Below are positions 1 through 8,140 of a stretch of DNA of 12,898 bases, piece by piece. Within the stretch, counting starts at the first letter, position 1. Each line of letters begins with the position of its first letter. The DNA is from Flammula alnicola. Lineage: Eukaryota; Basidiomycota; Agaricomycetes; Agaricales; Strophariaceae. The translations under genes were made by a program, and so were the position numbers. Below the pieces are notes generated by a model. That model was given only the letters and a program-made list of their open reading frames with translations. It was not told where the DNA came from and ran no database searches. Where the stretch lies: NCBI GenBank assembly GCA_015499995.1, contig JADNRV010000794.1, positions 1-12,898 of the forward strand, read 5' to 3'.

Positions 1-60
1 AAGTTTAGTGGCAGGTAGGTGATTAAATCTCAGAAAATTACTTTTTTAATACTTCTAATA

Positions 61-86
61 CTGTACCATTTTAATTAGTTCGGCCG
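61..86 (+). repeat. Left terminal inverted repeat of the 61-326 MITE
   Basis: Reverse complement of 301-326 with a single mismatch. It starts at CTGTACC directly after the flanking TA and ends in CGGCCG. Confidence 0.85.
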
Positions 87-300
87 GGGGTGTGACCTGT
101 GACCATGTGGACGAAATTTGTACATCGGCCAAGCTGACCTGTGACCTGAGACACATACCGAAAATTCGGCCAATATGCGGGGCGCTTGCGCCCGCGGAGC
201 CCTCCGGAGGTACCAACTGATCTGGAGCGCCGGCCAAAGTGTTTGTGACCTGGGACAACCGTCCGATTTCGGCCACATCCACAAGCCCTGTGACGTGTGA

Positions 301-326
301 CGGCCGAATTAATTAAAATGGTACAG
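301..326 (-). repeat. Right terminal inverted repeat of the 61-326 MITE
   Basis: Starts CGGCCGAATTAATTAAAATG and ends GGTACAG before the flanking TA. It matches the left repeat at 25 of 26 positions when reversed. Confidence 0.85.
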
Positions 327-328
327 TA

Positions 329-783
329 TGGGCATTGAAAGTGCGGGCTAGTCTAGGGACACAAATTGATGTTATTCAATAAATACCAATGAATACAGGC
401 CTATAGGTGCAGGCGGGCAGCACAAGGTGTGTTCAGACTGGGATATGTGTGCTGATCATGGGATACAATAACCGTGACCATTTTTGGAATATTTGTTAGC
501 CTCATGCAGCTTGGGTAGACAGGTGGATTGGCAGCAGTTCAGACTCTTGAATTCTGGAACCTTCTGCTCTTGCATATCACTCTGAAATTTCTGAAAGTTG
601 TTTGGTCCTGTGTCATCATGACATTTTTATCACCTGCTGACCCATTTAGGAAAAAGATCTGCTCATCATGTTGAGGTAGGACATGAGGATGAATGAGATG
701 GTGGTAAAGATGAAAATTGTCCATATAGGACTACGTGATGAAGTAACAAGTTTGTAGCTACACATGACTATGGTAAGGACGAG
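329..783. other. Unassigned stretch between two MITEs
   Basis: No gene is recognised here. The minus strand has a short open frame between about 724 and 539 whose translation (for example LNGSAGDKN) looks mildly protein-like, but it lacks any motif I know and is too short to call. The stretch lies on the downstream side of the 3' LTR at 1285-1730, so it may be the flank into which that element inserted. Confidence 0.4.
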
Positions 784-791
784 GTTGCACA
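784..791 (+). repeat. Target-site duplication, left copy
   Basis: GTTGCACA, repeated identically at 1279-1286 directly outside the two 13-bp inverted repeats. Confidence 0.85.
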
Positions 792-1278
792 TAAGGCTGG
801 ACACAGGTCCAGGTCCATATGGGTTACCTGTGGGTTTACCCATGGAAATACCTGTAGAGATCCTGACCTGCAGGTCCAGGTTACCTGCAGCCACAGGTCC
901 TTGAGGGTCTGGGTTTGAAATTTTTGACTGACAGGTACCTGTTTGCATATTCAAATATTTATATAACACCTAATTTAGGCTCAAAGACAGACTTTCAACT
1001 GAATAAAGTGTGCAAGATAGATGTAGAAGTATGTTTCAGCAGAAAAACAGTCATTTACTATCATATAATTAGATATTCAAGACATTCTAAGACCTTTTAC
1101 CACTAAATACCTGCAGGTACCTTTAATACCTGTTGACCTGTGACCTGCAGGTAAAATACCTGTGGGTCCAGGTGAACCGTGGGAAAGGATCCCTACAGGT
1201 CCAGGTATGGATTTTTTTCTGAAAATACCTGCAGGTAAGGATCCAGGTAACCTGAGGGTGCACCCGTGTCCAGCCTTA
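792..1278. mobile_element. hAT-like MITE with 13-bp TIRs and 8-bp duplication
   Basis: The ends TAAGGCTGGACAC (792-804) and GTGTCCAGCCTTA (1266-1278) are perfect 13-bp inverted repeats. The 8-bp sequence GTTGCACA occurs directly on both sides (784-791 and 1279-1286), the target-site duplication length of hAT elements. About 100-130 bp inside each end is packed with variants of ACCTGCAGGT and GGTCCAGGT (for example at 804-905 and 1107-1256), while the centre (about 915-1100) is AT-rich and noncoding. No transposase is present, so it is a non-autonomous element. It lies exactly at the outer edge of the LTR at 1285-1730 and therefore inserted after that LTR, or at its junction. Confidence 0.88.
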
Positions 1279-1286
1279 GTTGCACA
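1279..1286 (+). repeat. Target-site duplication, right copy
   Basis: GTTGCACA, identical to 784-791. Its last bases overlap the decayed outer edge of the LTR that begins near 1285. Confidence 0.85.
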
Positions 1287-1730
1287 CTTCAACTAGTGAG
1301 GAACAACATAATTGCAATGTCGAAGTCGAGTGAGCAGTAATCCCTAAGTCGTGTTGGTAAGACCCTAGTCTAGATCATTTGTAGTCAGAGACTTGATGAG
1401 CTTAACTGTTCATGGCAAGGAGAGAAGAATAAACACTGGGTCTATTTCTCTCAAGAACTAGCTACCATACATTGATGTGTATCTACTGATTATATACTAG
1501 TCTGAAGTGCACACAGACCCAGCTGTTATGACTTCTACTATGACCTAGAGGAGTCAATATGAAAGTGAAAGTTATCTTGACAATGTTTAAGTCATTGAGG
1601 CTAATTATAATATAGTAATTAAAATAGAACAAATAAAAATAGAATGAATTGCATATGATAATAGTCTCATATAGTAATGGTACAAGAATAGAAAAGAGAA
1701 AAATAAATGCTGTGTGGGCAGTCTGTAACA
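1285..1730 (-). repeat. 3' LTR of a decayed minus-strand LTR retrotransposon
   Basis: Read on the minus strand it begins TGTTACAG at 1730, has a TATATAAT box (1496-1489), then AGCTAGTTCTTGAGA beginning at 1463, and ends near 1285 with a decayed form of the ...CTAGTCGTAACA end seen in the LTR at 2530-3038. The TATA-to-AGCTAG distance is 33 bp, as in that LTR. Length is about 446 bp. It is called the 3' LTR because a polypurine tract and a degenerate gag lie directly upstream on the same strand. Few CpG sites remain, which suggests age. Confidence 0.8.
1453..1463 (-). promoter_or_regulatory. Predicted RNA start (R 5' end) of the minus-strand LTR
   Basis: AGCTAGTTCTT on the minus strand, 33 bp after the start of the TATA-like box. 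It corresponds to 2829-2839 and 8824-8834 in the two other LTRs. The start is inferred from position and conservation only. Confidence 0.5.
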
Positions 1731-1740
1731 TTACCCCCTT
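1731..1740 (-). promoter_or_regulatory. Polypurine tract of the minus-strand element
   Basis: The minus strand reads AAGGGGGTAA immediately before the LTR start TGTTACAG. This is the expected place and composition for the plus-strand primer of an LTR retrotransposon. It lies about 25 bp after the gag stop codon. Confidence 0.7.
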
Positions 1741-2524
1741 CACATGGTCGAGACTCCATATCAACCTAGTTACTTACTGGTTCTCCAGTCATGGTGGAGA
1801 TCACTTTATCAAAATAATACTCCTCTTTGACCTCAATGCTACTGTGGTCACTGCTGGAGCCCCATCTAGGACAGTCTGGAGTGGTATGTCCTAGACTGTG
1901 GCAGTGGCCACTTTGGCAGATCTTGGTGTGGTAGTTGGAGTAACAAATGTAGCACCTCTTGTGTGGATTATTCACAGGGTGCTGCCTGCCAGTAATGGAT
2001 GATTGCAGGGCAGTATAATATGATGATGATCAGGTGCTCCTAGTGCGATCTGTTGCCAAGGAGCTGAAGCAGTTAGGTCTTCAACTATTATGATGGGAAT
2101 GAATTAAACATAATGGGGACAAGGTTGTTGCCATGGTCCTGAAGGTACGTGCCTTCCAGCAGGTATGAAGTGCCATTGCAAAGCAAATAAAGGTTCGATG
2201 CATCCTTGAAAAATGCCACAGGGTGTTGTCAAAGGTGGTTCTGGCATAGCTTCATTGATGGCAAAGTTCTCCCTCCAAGGTATGGATAGTACAGTTTACA
2301 TTGTCGAGAATCTCAACTTTATATACCAAATCCTGTTGTCCTGTAAGGAGACATCAGACTCATTTGTGGTCCTTGCTGGTGACAATTTGGGCTGAATATT
2401 CTTTGTAGGTTATAGATGTGAGATGTGCCTGGGCCCAAGCTGGGTTTCCAGTATCTGGGATGAGTGGAGGAATTTCCCCTTCTTCAAGTTTATCTTATGT
2501 GGAGTTAGAACTAGGCCCCTCAGG

Positions 2525-2529
2525 GTGAT
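2525..2529 (+). repeat. Target-site duplication of the solo LTR, left copy
   Basis: GTGAT, identical to 3039-3043 on the other side of the LTR. Confidence 0.8.
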
Positions 2530-3038
2530 TGTTATGGTCATCTCATTTCTTTCTTATCTTATCTTATCTTCACCTGCACTTAGATGTATGCCAGCTATAC
2601 TGGACACTTTCTATTTCTGTACGAGTACCTTCCCAGTTCTGGACTATTAATAGTTTCCATACTTATGCATTCTCGGTGACACCATTATCGTTGAGAGGAC
2701 TCTCCCTCTCCGTTCTGACTCATTTGCACTCCCATCTCTATTCTAACGACTCTAAAGGAGTCACTTTATCATGGGCTGTGCACATTCAGAACTAGTATAA
2801 ATATCGTAGATACACAATGATGTACCTTAGCTAGTTCTTGAGAATCTTGACTACTTTGTCTTATCTCTCTCCTCGCCATGAATGTCTAAGCTCATTGAGC
2901 CTCTGGACATGATCACTTAAGTTCCTTCGAGCCTCTAAGTGTGAACGATCTTATCTGGGAACCTCTTGGCATGACTTTGGAATCACTGGTTGCTTGATTT
3001 CAGCATCACAATCACGTTGTTTCTTGCTAGTCGTAACA
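2530..3038 (+). repeat. Solo LTR inserted antisense in the degenerate gag
   Basis: It begins TGTTATGG and ends TCGTAACA, with TATAAATA at 2796-2803 and AGCTAGTTCTTGAGAATC from 2829. The 5-bp sequence GTGAT lies directly on both sides (2525-2529 and 3039-3043), a normal Ty3/gypsy target duplication. The flanking minus-strand gag reads on across the site once one GTGAT is discounted. No internal element sequence remains, so it is a solo LTR left by LTR-LTR recombination. It resembles the LTR at 1285-1730 closely in the R region and more loosely elsewhere. The U3 part holds a short CTTAT microsatellite at 2553-2570. Length is 509 bp. Confidence 0.88.
2796..2803 (+). promoter_or_regulatory. TATA box in the solo LTR
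   Basis: TATAAATA, 33 bp before AGCTAGTTCTT (2829-2839). The same box and spacing occur in the other two LTRs of this window. Confidence 0.6.
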
Positions 3039-3043
3039 GTGAT
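3039..3043 (+). repeat. Target-site duplication of the solo LTR, right copy
   Basis: GTGAT, identical to 2525-2529. Confidence 0.8.
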
Positions 3044-3745
3044 CAGCTATATCATTATTGCTGAGAATTTGATTAAAGATGGCTTCTACTGCTGCATGTC
3101 TTGCTTGCAGGGTTTCAGAAGCTGCTGTTGCAGTGACATTGATGGAGATTGGCTCAGAGTCAGGACTCAGAGTTGTGTTATTAATGGAGAGGTTTTCAAT
3201 GCCAGCGATAATCTAGTTGAGGATGTTTGAGGTTGTAGACATGCTGTGGACAGGTGTGGAAGGAATGAGAAATAGTGGTACAGAAGATACAATTTTATAT
3301 ACTACTTTCTCCTGGTCTGTGTGAGGTGGAGGTGATGTCACTTTGACTAATCTTGAGTGTTTTTGCATTTGGGTGACTTGACTAAGTTTTTGAATGACTA
3401 GGTGATTCTGCAGAGTAGTGGTTCTGATCAGTATTGGTGGACTGCCAGACAGAAGATGATTGGGGTTGGGTCACCCAGAGTCAAAGGTGATGACTCGATG
3501 TAACCACCAAACAAAGGAAGAGATCACCCAGAATTTTTCTTCAGCTATCTGTTTTTCTTCATTCCTTCATCTAACTCTCATGGTCTCAACTCCATTCTTG
3601 CTCTAATCTTTTTAAGATTTTCTATTTCCCGATCAATGTCCCTTTTATCACAATAGGTGGGTTTCCAGTCATAGAAAATGGAGGACCATCAGTTCGTGGT
3701 GCGATCAAAGATCTCAACACCATCTATATCCCAAGACATCACAAA

Positions 3746-4112
3746 ACTAGATTGGACTGATTAAAACTAGTCTACATTAGTTTTTTTGCAGTCTTGAACT
3801 GGTCTGAACCAGATACTGGTCTTAGACCAGTTTTTTGATACAAACCACCTGTAATGTCATGTATATGTGTCAATAATATTTGTGGACATAATTTATACCT
3901 TTAAAACAAGCCTCAGAATATTAAATCTCATTGTGACCTACACTTTTGGAAACTATTTGACCATTTTATTTATTTCTTAGCCAAAACTTTACCAATCTGG
4001 ATTGCCTTCAGGTCAATTTGAAGGGATAAATTAGGGCTACAAAATAGCCAGTTTACACCAGTCTTAACTGCAAAGACCAGTTTATTGAAACTGGTCTTTT
4101 TGCAGTTTTTGA
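3746..4112. repeat. Inverted array of an AACTGGTCT / AGACCAGTT word
   Basis: Two clusters face each other around an AT-rich centre. The left one (3746-3838) has AACTAGTCT, GAACTGGTCT, TACTGGTCT and AGACCAGTTTTTTGA. The right one (4046-4112) has CCAGTTTACACCAGTC, AGACCAGTTT and AAACTGGTCTTTTTGCAG. The GCAGT/ACTGC motif also appears on both sides. The layout matches the subterminal arrays of the MITEs at 792-1278 and 6989-8166. I could not fix terminal repeats or a target duplication, so the true ends are unknown. The left edge coincides with the place where the degenerate gag to its left stops being readable. Confidence 0.6.
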
Positions 4113-4250
4113 TTCTCAAAAATCAAAAGATGGACCTTTAAATACTATACTGAAGACAGTCCAAATCCATGAGATACTCATTTAGAAAGATGTAAGTAGA
4201 TGTTAACAGTCCTCTCTTGATTGTTGAATGCACTCTAAGCTATTACTTAC

Positions 4251-4628
4251 TCAAAAATTCTCCTTTGTAGCTAAATCTGCATTGATAAAGATTTCCTTAA
4301 AGCCAGCCTGTGCAAGGGATTTGGAAGCAATGTTCTGCTTGCCCAGAATGTTTAATGGTGTTACAATTACTTGGATGCTCCATTGAGGCTCAAAAAGCAG
4401 GGGCATCTAGAACATTAATGTTTTGTCTATTCTGCTTCCAGCAATAGAAACTATGTGTTTCTTGTTCTGTAAGATGGCCTGAATAACTTTTATCTGCCAG
4501 AGACATGGCTGAATTCTAAGTTTCTGGATCATTTCTTCATATATTTTTGACAGTGAAGGTACTGTATACACAGGAGAGTAGTCTGTATGTGGTACTGAGG
4601 ACATATTATGCAGAATCTTGCTCAACAC
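4251..4628 (-). pseudogene. RecQ-like DEAD/DEAH helicase fragment, decayed
   Basis: The upstream frame (4628-4407) contains LWQIKVIQAILQNKKHIVSI followed by AGSRIDKTLMF. The first part resembles the Q-motif region of fungal RecQ-like helicases, and the second is a spoiled Walker A (family form AGTGxGKT, ATP binding). After a frame change the same strand continues with LPLLFEP, then IQVIVTPLNILGKQN, which resembles the next conserved stretch of these helicases (motif Ia region), down to a stop at 4251-4253. No DExH box or helicase C-terminal domain is visible. It is an N-terminal ATPase fragment that cannot work. Such helicases are strongly multiplied in agaricomycete genomes, in my recollection; that part is background, not seen here. 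Confidence 0.7.
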
Positions 4629-4842
4629 TCAGTTTATGATGTGTTAATATTTCTATCTATGGCAAAATGCACTCTTGATATGTTTTGATGGGATTTATAT
4701 TCAACATCCCTTGCCATAAGTGGCACCTTTGTTTACAAATGTTTTCTTCCTGGCCATATAGAGAAGTTCAGAAAACAAAATTTATCAGTAAATAGTTGGA
4801 TTAATATAACATATTATTTTCCCATCACCAATTTTCTACTAT

Positions 4843-5218
4843 CTACCAATCTACTGATGATTTCCTAGAACCTCAAAGTATAGCCTGGGGAGGAGGCTGG
4901 GTGTGATGCATGACAATGTGATGGTATAGTATGTGCAATATGGGGGATAACACTGATTTTTGGAATTTGACCTCCCTTGGCAACTGTTTAGATATGGACC
5001 CTGCCACCTGGAGGTATCCTGGATGTGTATACTATAGATTAGAAGAGATAAAATTTAATCTGTAATATGCATTAGCTGTGGTGCACTGGAGAATCACTTT
5101 GTGGGCTTATGACACCCTCATTGAGAAGATCTACAGAAGGGATACTCCTTCAGAGGATGCTTCAATGGCAAGAGTGAAAGACATAGCAGACACTGAGAGT
5201 CTGAGAGAAATTAATTAA
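4843..5218 (+). pseudogene. Unrecognised coding-like relic
   Basis: One frame carries protein-like sequence with three in-frame stops, far fewer than AT-rich noncoding DNA should give over this length. It includes DDFLEPQSIAWGGGWV, then MGDNTDFWNLTSLGNCLDMD and WRYPGCVYYRLEEIKFNL, a TAA at 5063-5065, and then AVVHWRITLWAYDTLIEKIY followed by a charged tail ending at TAA 5216-5218. I do not recognise the family. It could be a relic of a host gene or of a transposon protein. It lies convergent-free, on the opposite strand to the helicase fragment at 4251-4628. Confidence that it was once coding is moderate and the function is unknown. Confidence 0.4.
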
Positions 5219-6678
5219 ATAAAAATAAAGTGGATAGACCAGCAATTCATACACCCAGGGCTAGTTAACTTTGTTCAATTGGCCCTACCCAGTACCCACC
5301 CTTATTAAGAATTATTTCCTTTTTTGGCTGAAAATTAGCTATTGATTTTATTTTAAGTTATTTTAAACTAGGTCTTTGGGCACTGTTTTTTTGGATAGGC
5401 CTTCTTTTATTTAACAATAGATGCTGAAAGTAATTGGACATCTGCTGTTTTATGTATATAAATAAATAATTTTCATCTATAATAATGTTTATAATAATAA
5501 CAATAGGCTTTCTTGCAACTGAATTTTTTAGCCAATTCTATTTTACTTTTTTGTCTCAAAATCCAGCATGCATTGAATCTTCAAAATGATTCAAAACCAG
5601 TGTAAAATTGATGCCCACTTCTGCATCCTGTGAATGACACTTTTTAATTTTCAATTGATCTTGTTTATGGGCACCTGCATTGAACATAGTTCAAAAGGTC
5701 TCTTAATTATATAATGAGCATACATATGTGGTTCTATTTGCATTCCAGCTATTTTCACTGGGGTTCATCACCCATCTGGACTATCAAGATTTTCCAAATG
5801 ATGTTGTATTGACCACATAAATTCTAAAAAAAACATATCAGTTCCAAATTAGTTTCTGCTATCTGCCTCTACCTTTCTCAATGTCTAATTGTTGTTCTAT
5901 TACCAACAAAGGAGCTCAGCTCTTTGAGTACTTGCTGAGATCTAAAAAAAATTAATAACCAAACAAGTACACTTAAATGTTTGTTTGTAGTTTGGGAGTA
6001 ATAGCATACAGTAGCACCAACACAATCTGTTTAAAGATCTTACAGAAGTCTTGTCTTATGAGAAGGAATATAAAGATAAAAACTATCCATCAACTTTTTT
6101 AAACTAAAACTTGAATCCTCCATTTTCAGAACCTCACTCTCCTAAACATAAATAGCAGCACATTTTCAATTTCAAGATGACAAAGATGTCTTATGATTGA
6201 ATTTACCATCATTATCATTTGAAGAATTTGTGAAAAGATGCTTGAAGAAAAGTGGAAAATACTAGAGCAAGTGACTTATAAGCTTGACAACAGAAATAAA
6301 CCAATACATGCTATTTGGAGAGTAAATAACAAATACAGGAGAGAGAAAATGAGAAAAGAGAAAATGAGAGAGAACCACCATTTATAGGGCAATTATCTAA
6401 CAGCAACAAACAAATGTGAGGTGGCAGCCTTACAATTTGATGGACTTCACATTTTGGCTTGTACTAAATCAAAGTGGAACAAACTTTGTAAAGTAATCCA
6501 AAGTTTTGGTCCAAGAAATGCATTATTTGGATGCATGCTTTGCAAATTGCATTTAACCACTGCATGGAAATTACCATTGTTAGTATAAAATAACATTTAC
6601 TTGGACTTGAAACTTAAGACAAAAGCCTGGTAGACAGCAAGCTGAAGAAAGCAGACAAGTAATAGGAACATTAATATG
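5219..6678. other. AT-rich stretch without recognisable genes
   Basis: No open frame of note, no LTR, no terminal repeats and no RNA gene recognised on either strand. The only local structure is a purine-rich duplication, GAGAAAATGAGAAAA at 6343-6357 followed by a near copy to about 6374. The base composition suggests old, mutated repeat sequence. Confidence 0.6.
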
Positions 6679-6810
6679 TAAGAAGCAGCTAGTACTTCTC
6701 AGAGGATAGTTAAGAAGAAAGAAGTAAACAATAGTACTTCTTTATAGGTTAAGCGTTAAAATATAAGAAGTAAACAAAGAAACTTCTTAATAGATAGTAA
6801 GACAGAAGAA
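6679..6810. repeat. Degenerate tandem array of GAAG...CTTC units
   Basis: Three imperfect units begin TAAGAAG at about 6679, 6711 and 6764, each followed by a CTTCT and then ATAG or AAG. AGAAGTAAACAA occurs twice (6720-6731 and 6766-6778 region) and AGTACTTCT twice (about 6690 and 6733). The units contain short self-complementary GAAGT/ACTTC pairs. It may be a further decayed subterminal array of a DNA transposon, but no ends were found. Confidence 0.45.
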
Positions 6811-6980
6811 TTCACTTTCAATGATTTTTTTTCTGAGTTCTGTCTAAATCTACCAAGTTGAAGTCTTATCTAGAATCTTGGTCATAACTATGGATTCCAG
6901 TCTATTTATCTGAAATCTGGTCATTTTAGAAGAAATCAGTAAAAAAAATGAAAAGTATTGATGTATAGTCACAGATAAGA

Positions 6981-6988
6981 GGCTCTAT
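6981..6988 (+). repeat. Target-site duplication, left copy
   Basis: GGCTCTAT, identical to 8167-8174 on the far side of the element. Confidence 0.75.
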
Positions 6989-7018
6989 CAGTACTTTACC
7001 CTCCTCCACCTATTCCTA

Positions 7019-7253
7019 GTGGACTCCACGGACTCCACATAAAATTGGCAGAGTCCAGATGGACTCCTGATGAACTCCATATGGAGTCTGGTGGAGTCCA
7101 CTATGAAGAAGTGGAGTCCATATAGACTCCACCTGGACTCCACATAGAGTCTGGTGGAGTCCACATGAAGTCCACATGGAGTCCGGTGGAATCCACATGG
7201 ATTCCACATGGAGTCCGGTGGAGTCCACATGGACTCCATATGGAGTCCACAAA
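7019..7253. repeat. Left GGACTCC/GGAGTCC palindromic array
   Basis: About twenty exact or near copies of GGACTCC or its reverse complement, often joined as TGGACTCCATATGGAGTCCA-like palindromes. Spacing is mostly 9-14 bp. Such clustered subterminal words are where hAT transposases bind in known elements; that role is inferred here. Confidence 0.8.
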
Positions 7254-7319
7254 TGACGCAACTTCAACTGGTGGACTTAGACAAAACACAGAAAAAACAT
7301 ATCACCAAAAAGTTTGCAT

Positions 7320-7623
7320 TAAGCAGTAATTGAACCCAAAGCTCCCAGAAAGCTAACAGAACAAACCATTTAACCACTACACCAGACAACCTTGTCTAAC
7401 CAAGCAAAAAAAGCGCCCTATATATCTCCTTTTCTCTAATATATCTATCTATTTTGTGACATTAGTCACGAGATTCAGGGTCAAGTGGAGTACCATCAGA
7501 TTCAGAAATTTAAGGAGATTCTAGATACACATGCACCAGGTTATATCAGCATAATATATTGCTCTATTTGGCTGGTCCCAGGTACCATGGGAACTTTTTG
7601 CCAAAAAAGGTAGTTATAGAGCC
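7320..7623 (-). repeat. tRNA-like (SINE-type) repeat, copy A
   Basis: On the minus strand it runs from GGCTCTAT (7623-7616) to a tRNA-like module. That module has a pol III A-box match TGGTGTAGTGG (7384-7374) and a B-box-like GGTTCAATTAC (7336-7326), 48 bp apart. Copy B at 8167 on the plus strand is recognisably similar along the whole length, and in both the GGCTCTAT-to-A-box distance is 239 bp. The acceptor and T stems do not fold, so it is not a working tRNA. It may be a SINE or a tRNA-containing repeat. It lies inside the hAT-like element. Confidence 0.65.
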
Positions 7624-7855
7624 TGCTTCCAAAACCCTGAATATGCAAAACCCTATTAATAGATGCTTCGGTTGGTGAGAAAAACACAAAATACTCGACC
7701 GAACGCGAGTCTTTTGAAAATTGCACTTGCTAAATATGAAATTTGTTGATTACAAATAGATCCAACAGTGCCACTTTGATGTCACTTTATATAATACTAT
7801 GTAATTTTTATACAGTTGCTAAAAATAACAGTATTTCCAAAAAAGGAAATCACCA

Positions 7856-8140
7856 GACTCCTATTGGACCACCTGGACTCCTATTGGACCACCTGGACTC
7901 CTGTTGGACTCCATCTGAACTCCTGTTGGACTCCATCTGAACTCCTGGGACTCCTGTTCCACTATAAAATCAGTGGACTCCAGGGACTCCGCATGGAGTC
8001 TCCAGAGTTTGTCTGGACTCCATCTGGACTCCACCAGGAGTCCAGAATAAAATTTGGCTGGGGTCTCAGCTAAAAAATAGTCCACCTGGACTCCATATGG
8101 ACTGTTCCACTCCGCCGGAGTCCATCCAGAGTCCACCAGG
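7856..8140. repeat. Right GGACTCC array with short tandem duplications
   Basis: Same word as the left array, in mixed orientation. It contains a 20-bp exact tandem duplication (7861-7880 and 7881-7900) and a 22-bp exact tandem duplication (7901-7922 and 7923-7944). An AT-rich gap near 8046-8080 interrupts it. Confidence 0.8.

Larger units (their letters stand above)
61..326. mobile_element. MITE with 26-bp TIRs and TA target duplication
   Basis: The ends at 61-86 and 301-326 are inverted repeats of each other, 26 bp with one mismatch (position 18 of the repeat), beginning CTGTACCATTTTAATTA. TA dinucleotides flank both sides (59-60 and 327-328), which fits a Tc1/mariner-type TA duplication. 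The interior is GC-rich and codes for nothing convincing. It holds several copies of a GTGACCTG-like word just inside the ends (around 95, 139, 246 and 290), a GGGCGC-TT-GCGCCC hairpin at 180-193 and a 10-bp palindrome CCTCCGGAGG at 201-210. With no transposase it must be non-autonomous. Superfamily assignment rests only on the TA and is tentative; the element boundary itself is well supported. Confidence 0.85.
1766..3739 (-). pseudogene. Degenerate Gag of a gag-only LTR retrotransposon
   Basis: Coding-like blocks run in order down the minus strand, in shifting frames: 3739-3581 (holding YDWKPTYCDKRDIDREIENL), 3470-3039, then past the solo LTR to 2529-2363 (holding IPPLIPDTGNPAWAQAHL), 2217-2107 (holding PAGRHVPSGPWQQPCPHYV) and about 2025-1766. 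The last block has two zinc-knuckle-like motifs, CYICYSNYHTKIC and CQSGHCHSLGHTTPDC, the second lacking one cysteine. In-frame stops at 3213-3215 (TAG), 2360-2362 (TGA) and others are mostly explicable as C-to-T changes of CAG, CAA or CGA. Gag would coat element RNA. The gene ends just before the polypurine tract, with no pol between. The solo LTR at 2530-3038 splits it. The identity as Gag rests on the knuckles and on position between LTR features; the N-terminal blocks are inferred. Confidence 0.65.

Noticed and set aside
2423..2795. Plus-strand open frames across the solo LTR start
   Set aside because: They cross the LTR boundary and show no protein features; the sequence is explained by the LTR and the antisense gag.
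1285..3038. One retrotransposon with inverted LTRs at 1285-1730 and 2530-3038
   Set aside because: The right LTR has its own 5-bp duplication and gag continues beyond it to about 3739; it is a separate insertion.
3039..3050. GTGATCAGCT after the solo LTR as a remnant primer-binding site
   Set aside because: GTGAT is duplicated on the other side of the LTR and the following bases continue the minus-strand gag, so it is target sequence and not a PBS.
3700..4120. 8-bp duplication ATCAAAGA-like around the AACTGGTCT array
   Set aside because: The left ATCAAAGA and right ATCAAAAGA differ in length and no inverted termini lie next to them.
6988..7289. Open frames rich in MWTPPDS/GLHQTP on the minus strand
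   Set aside because: They are translations of the GGACTCC array in three frames; a short repeated word gives long stop-free frames by chance.
7326..7402. A functional tRNA gene on the minus strand
   Set aside because: A- and B-box-like sequences are present, but the T stem and acceptor stem do not pair, and a diverged second copy at 8406 shows it belongs to a repeat.
7816..8136. Open frames over the right GGACTCC array on both strands
   Set aside because: Same reason: translations of the repeated word, with no domain and with frames on both strands.
7019..8140. CRISPR-like array
   Set aside because: The repeated word is short, in both orientations and irregularly spaced, inside a transposon with inverted ends and a target duplication; the genome is fungal.
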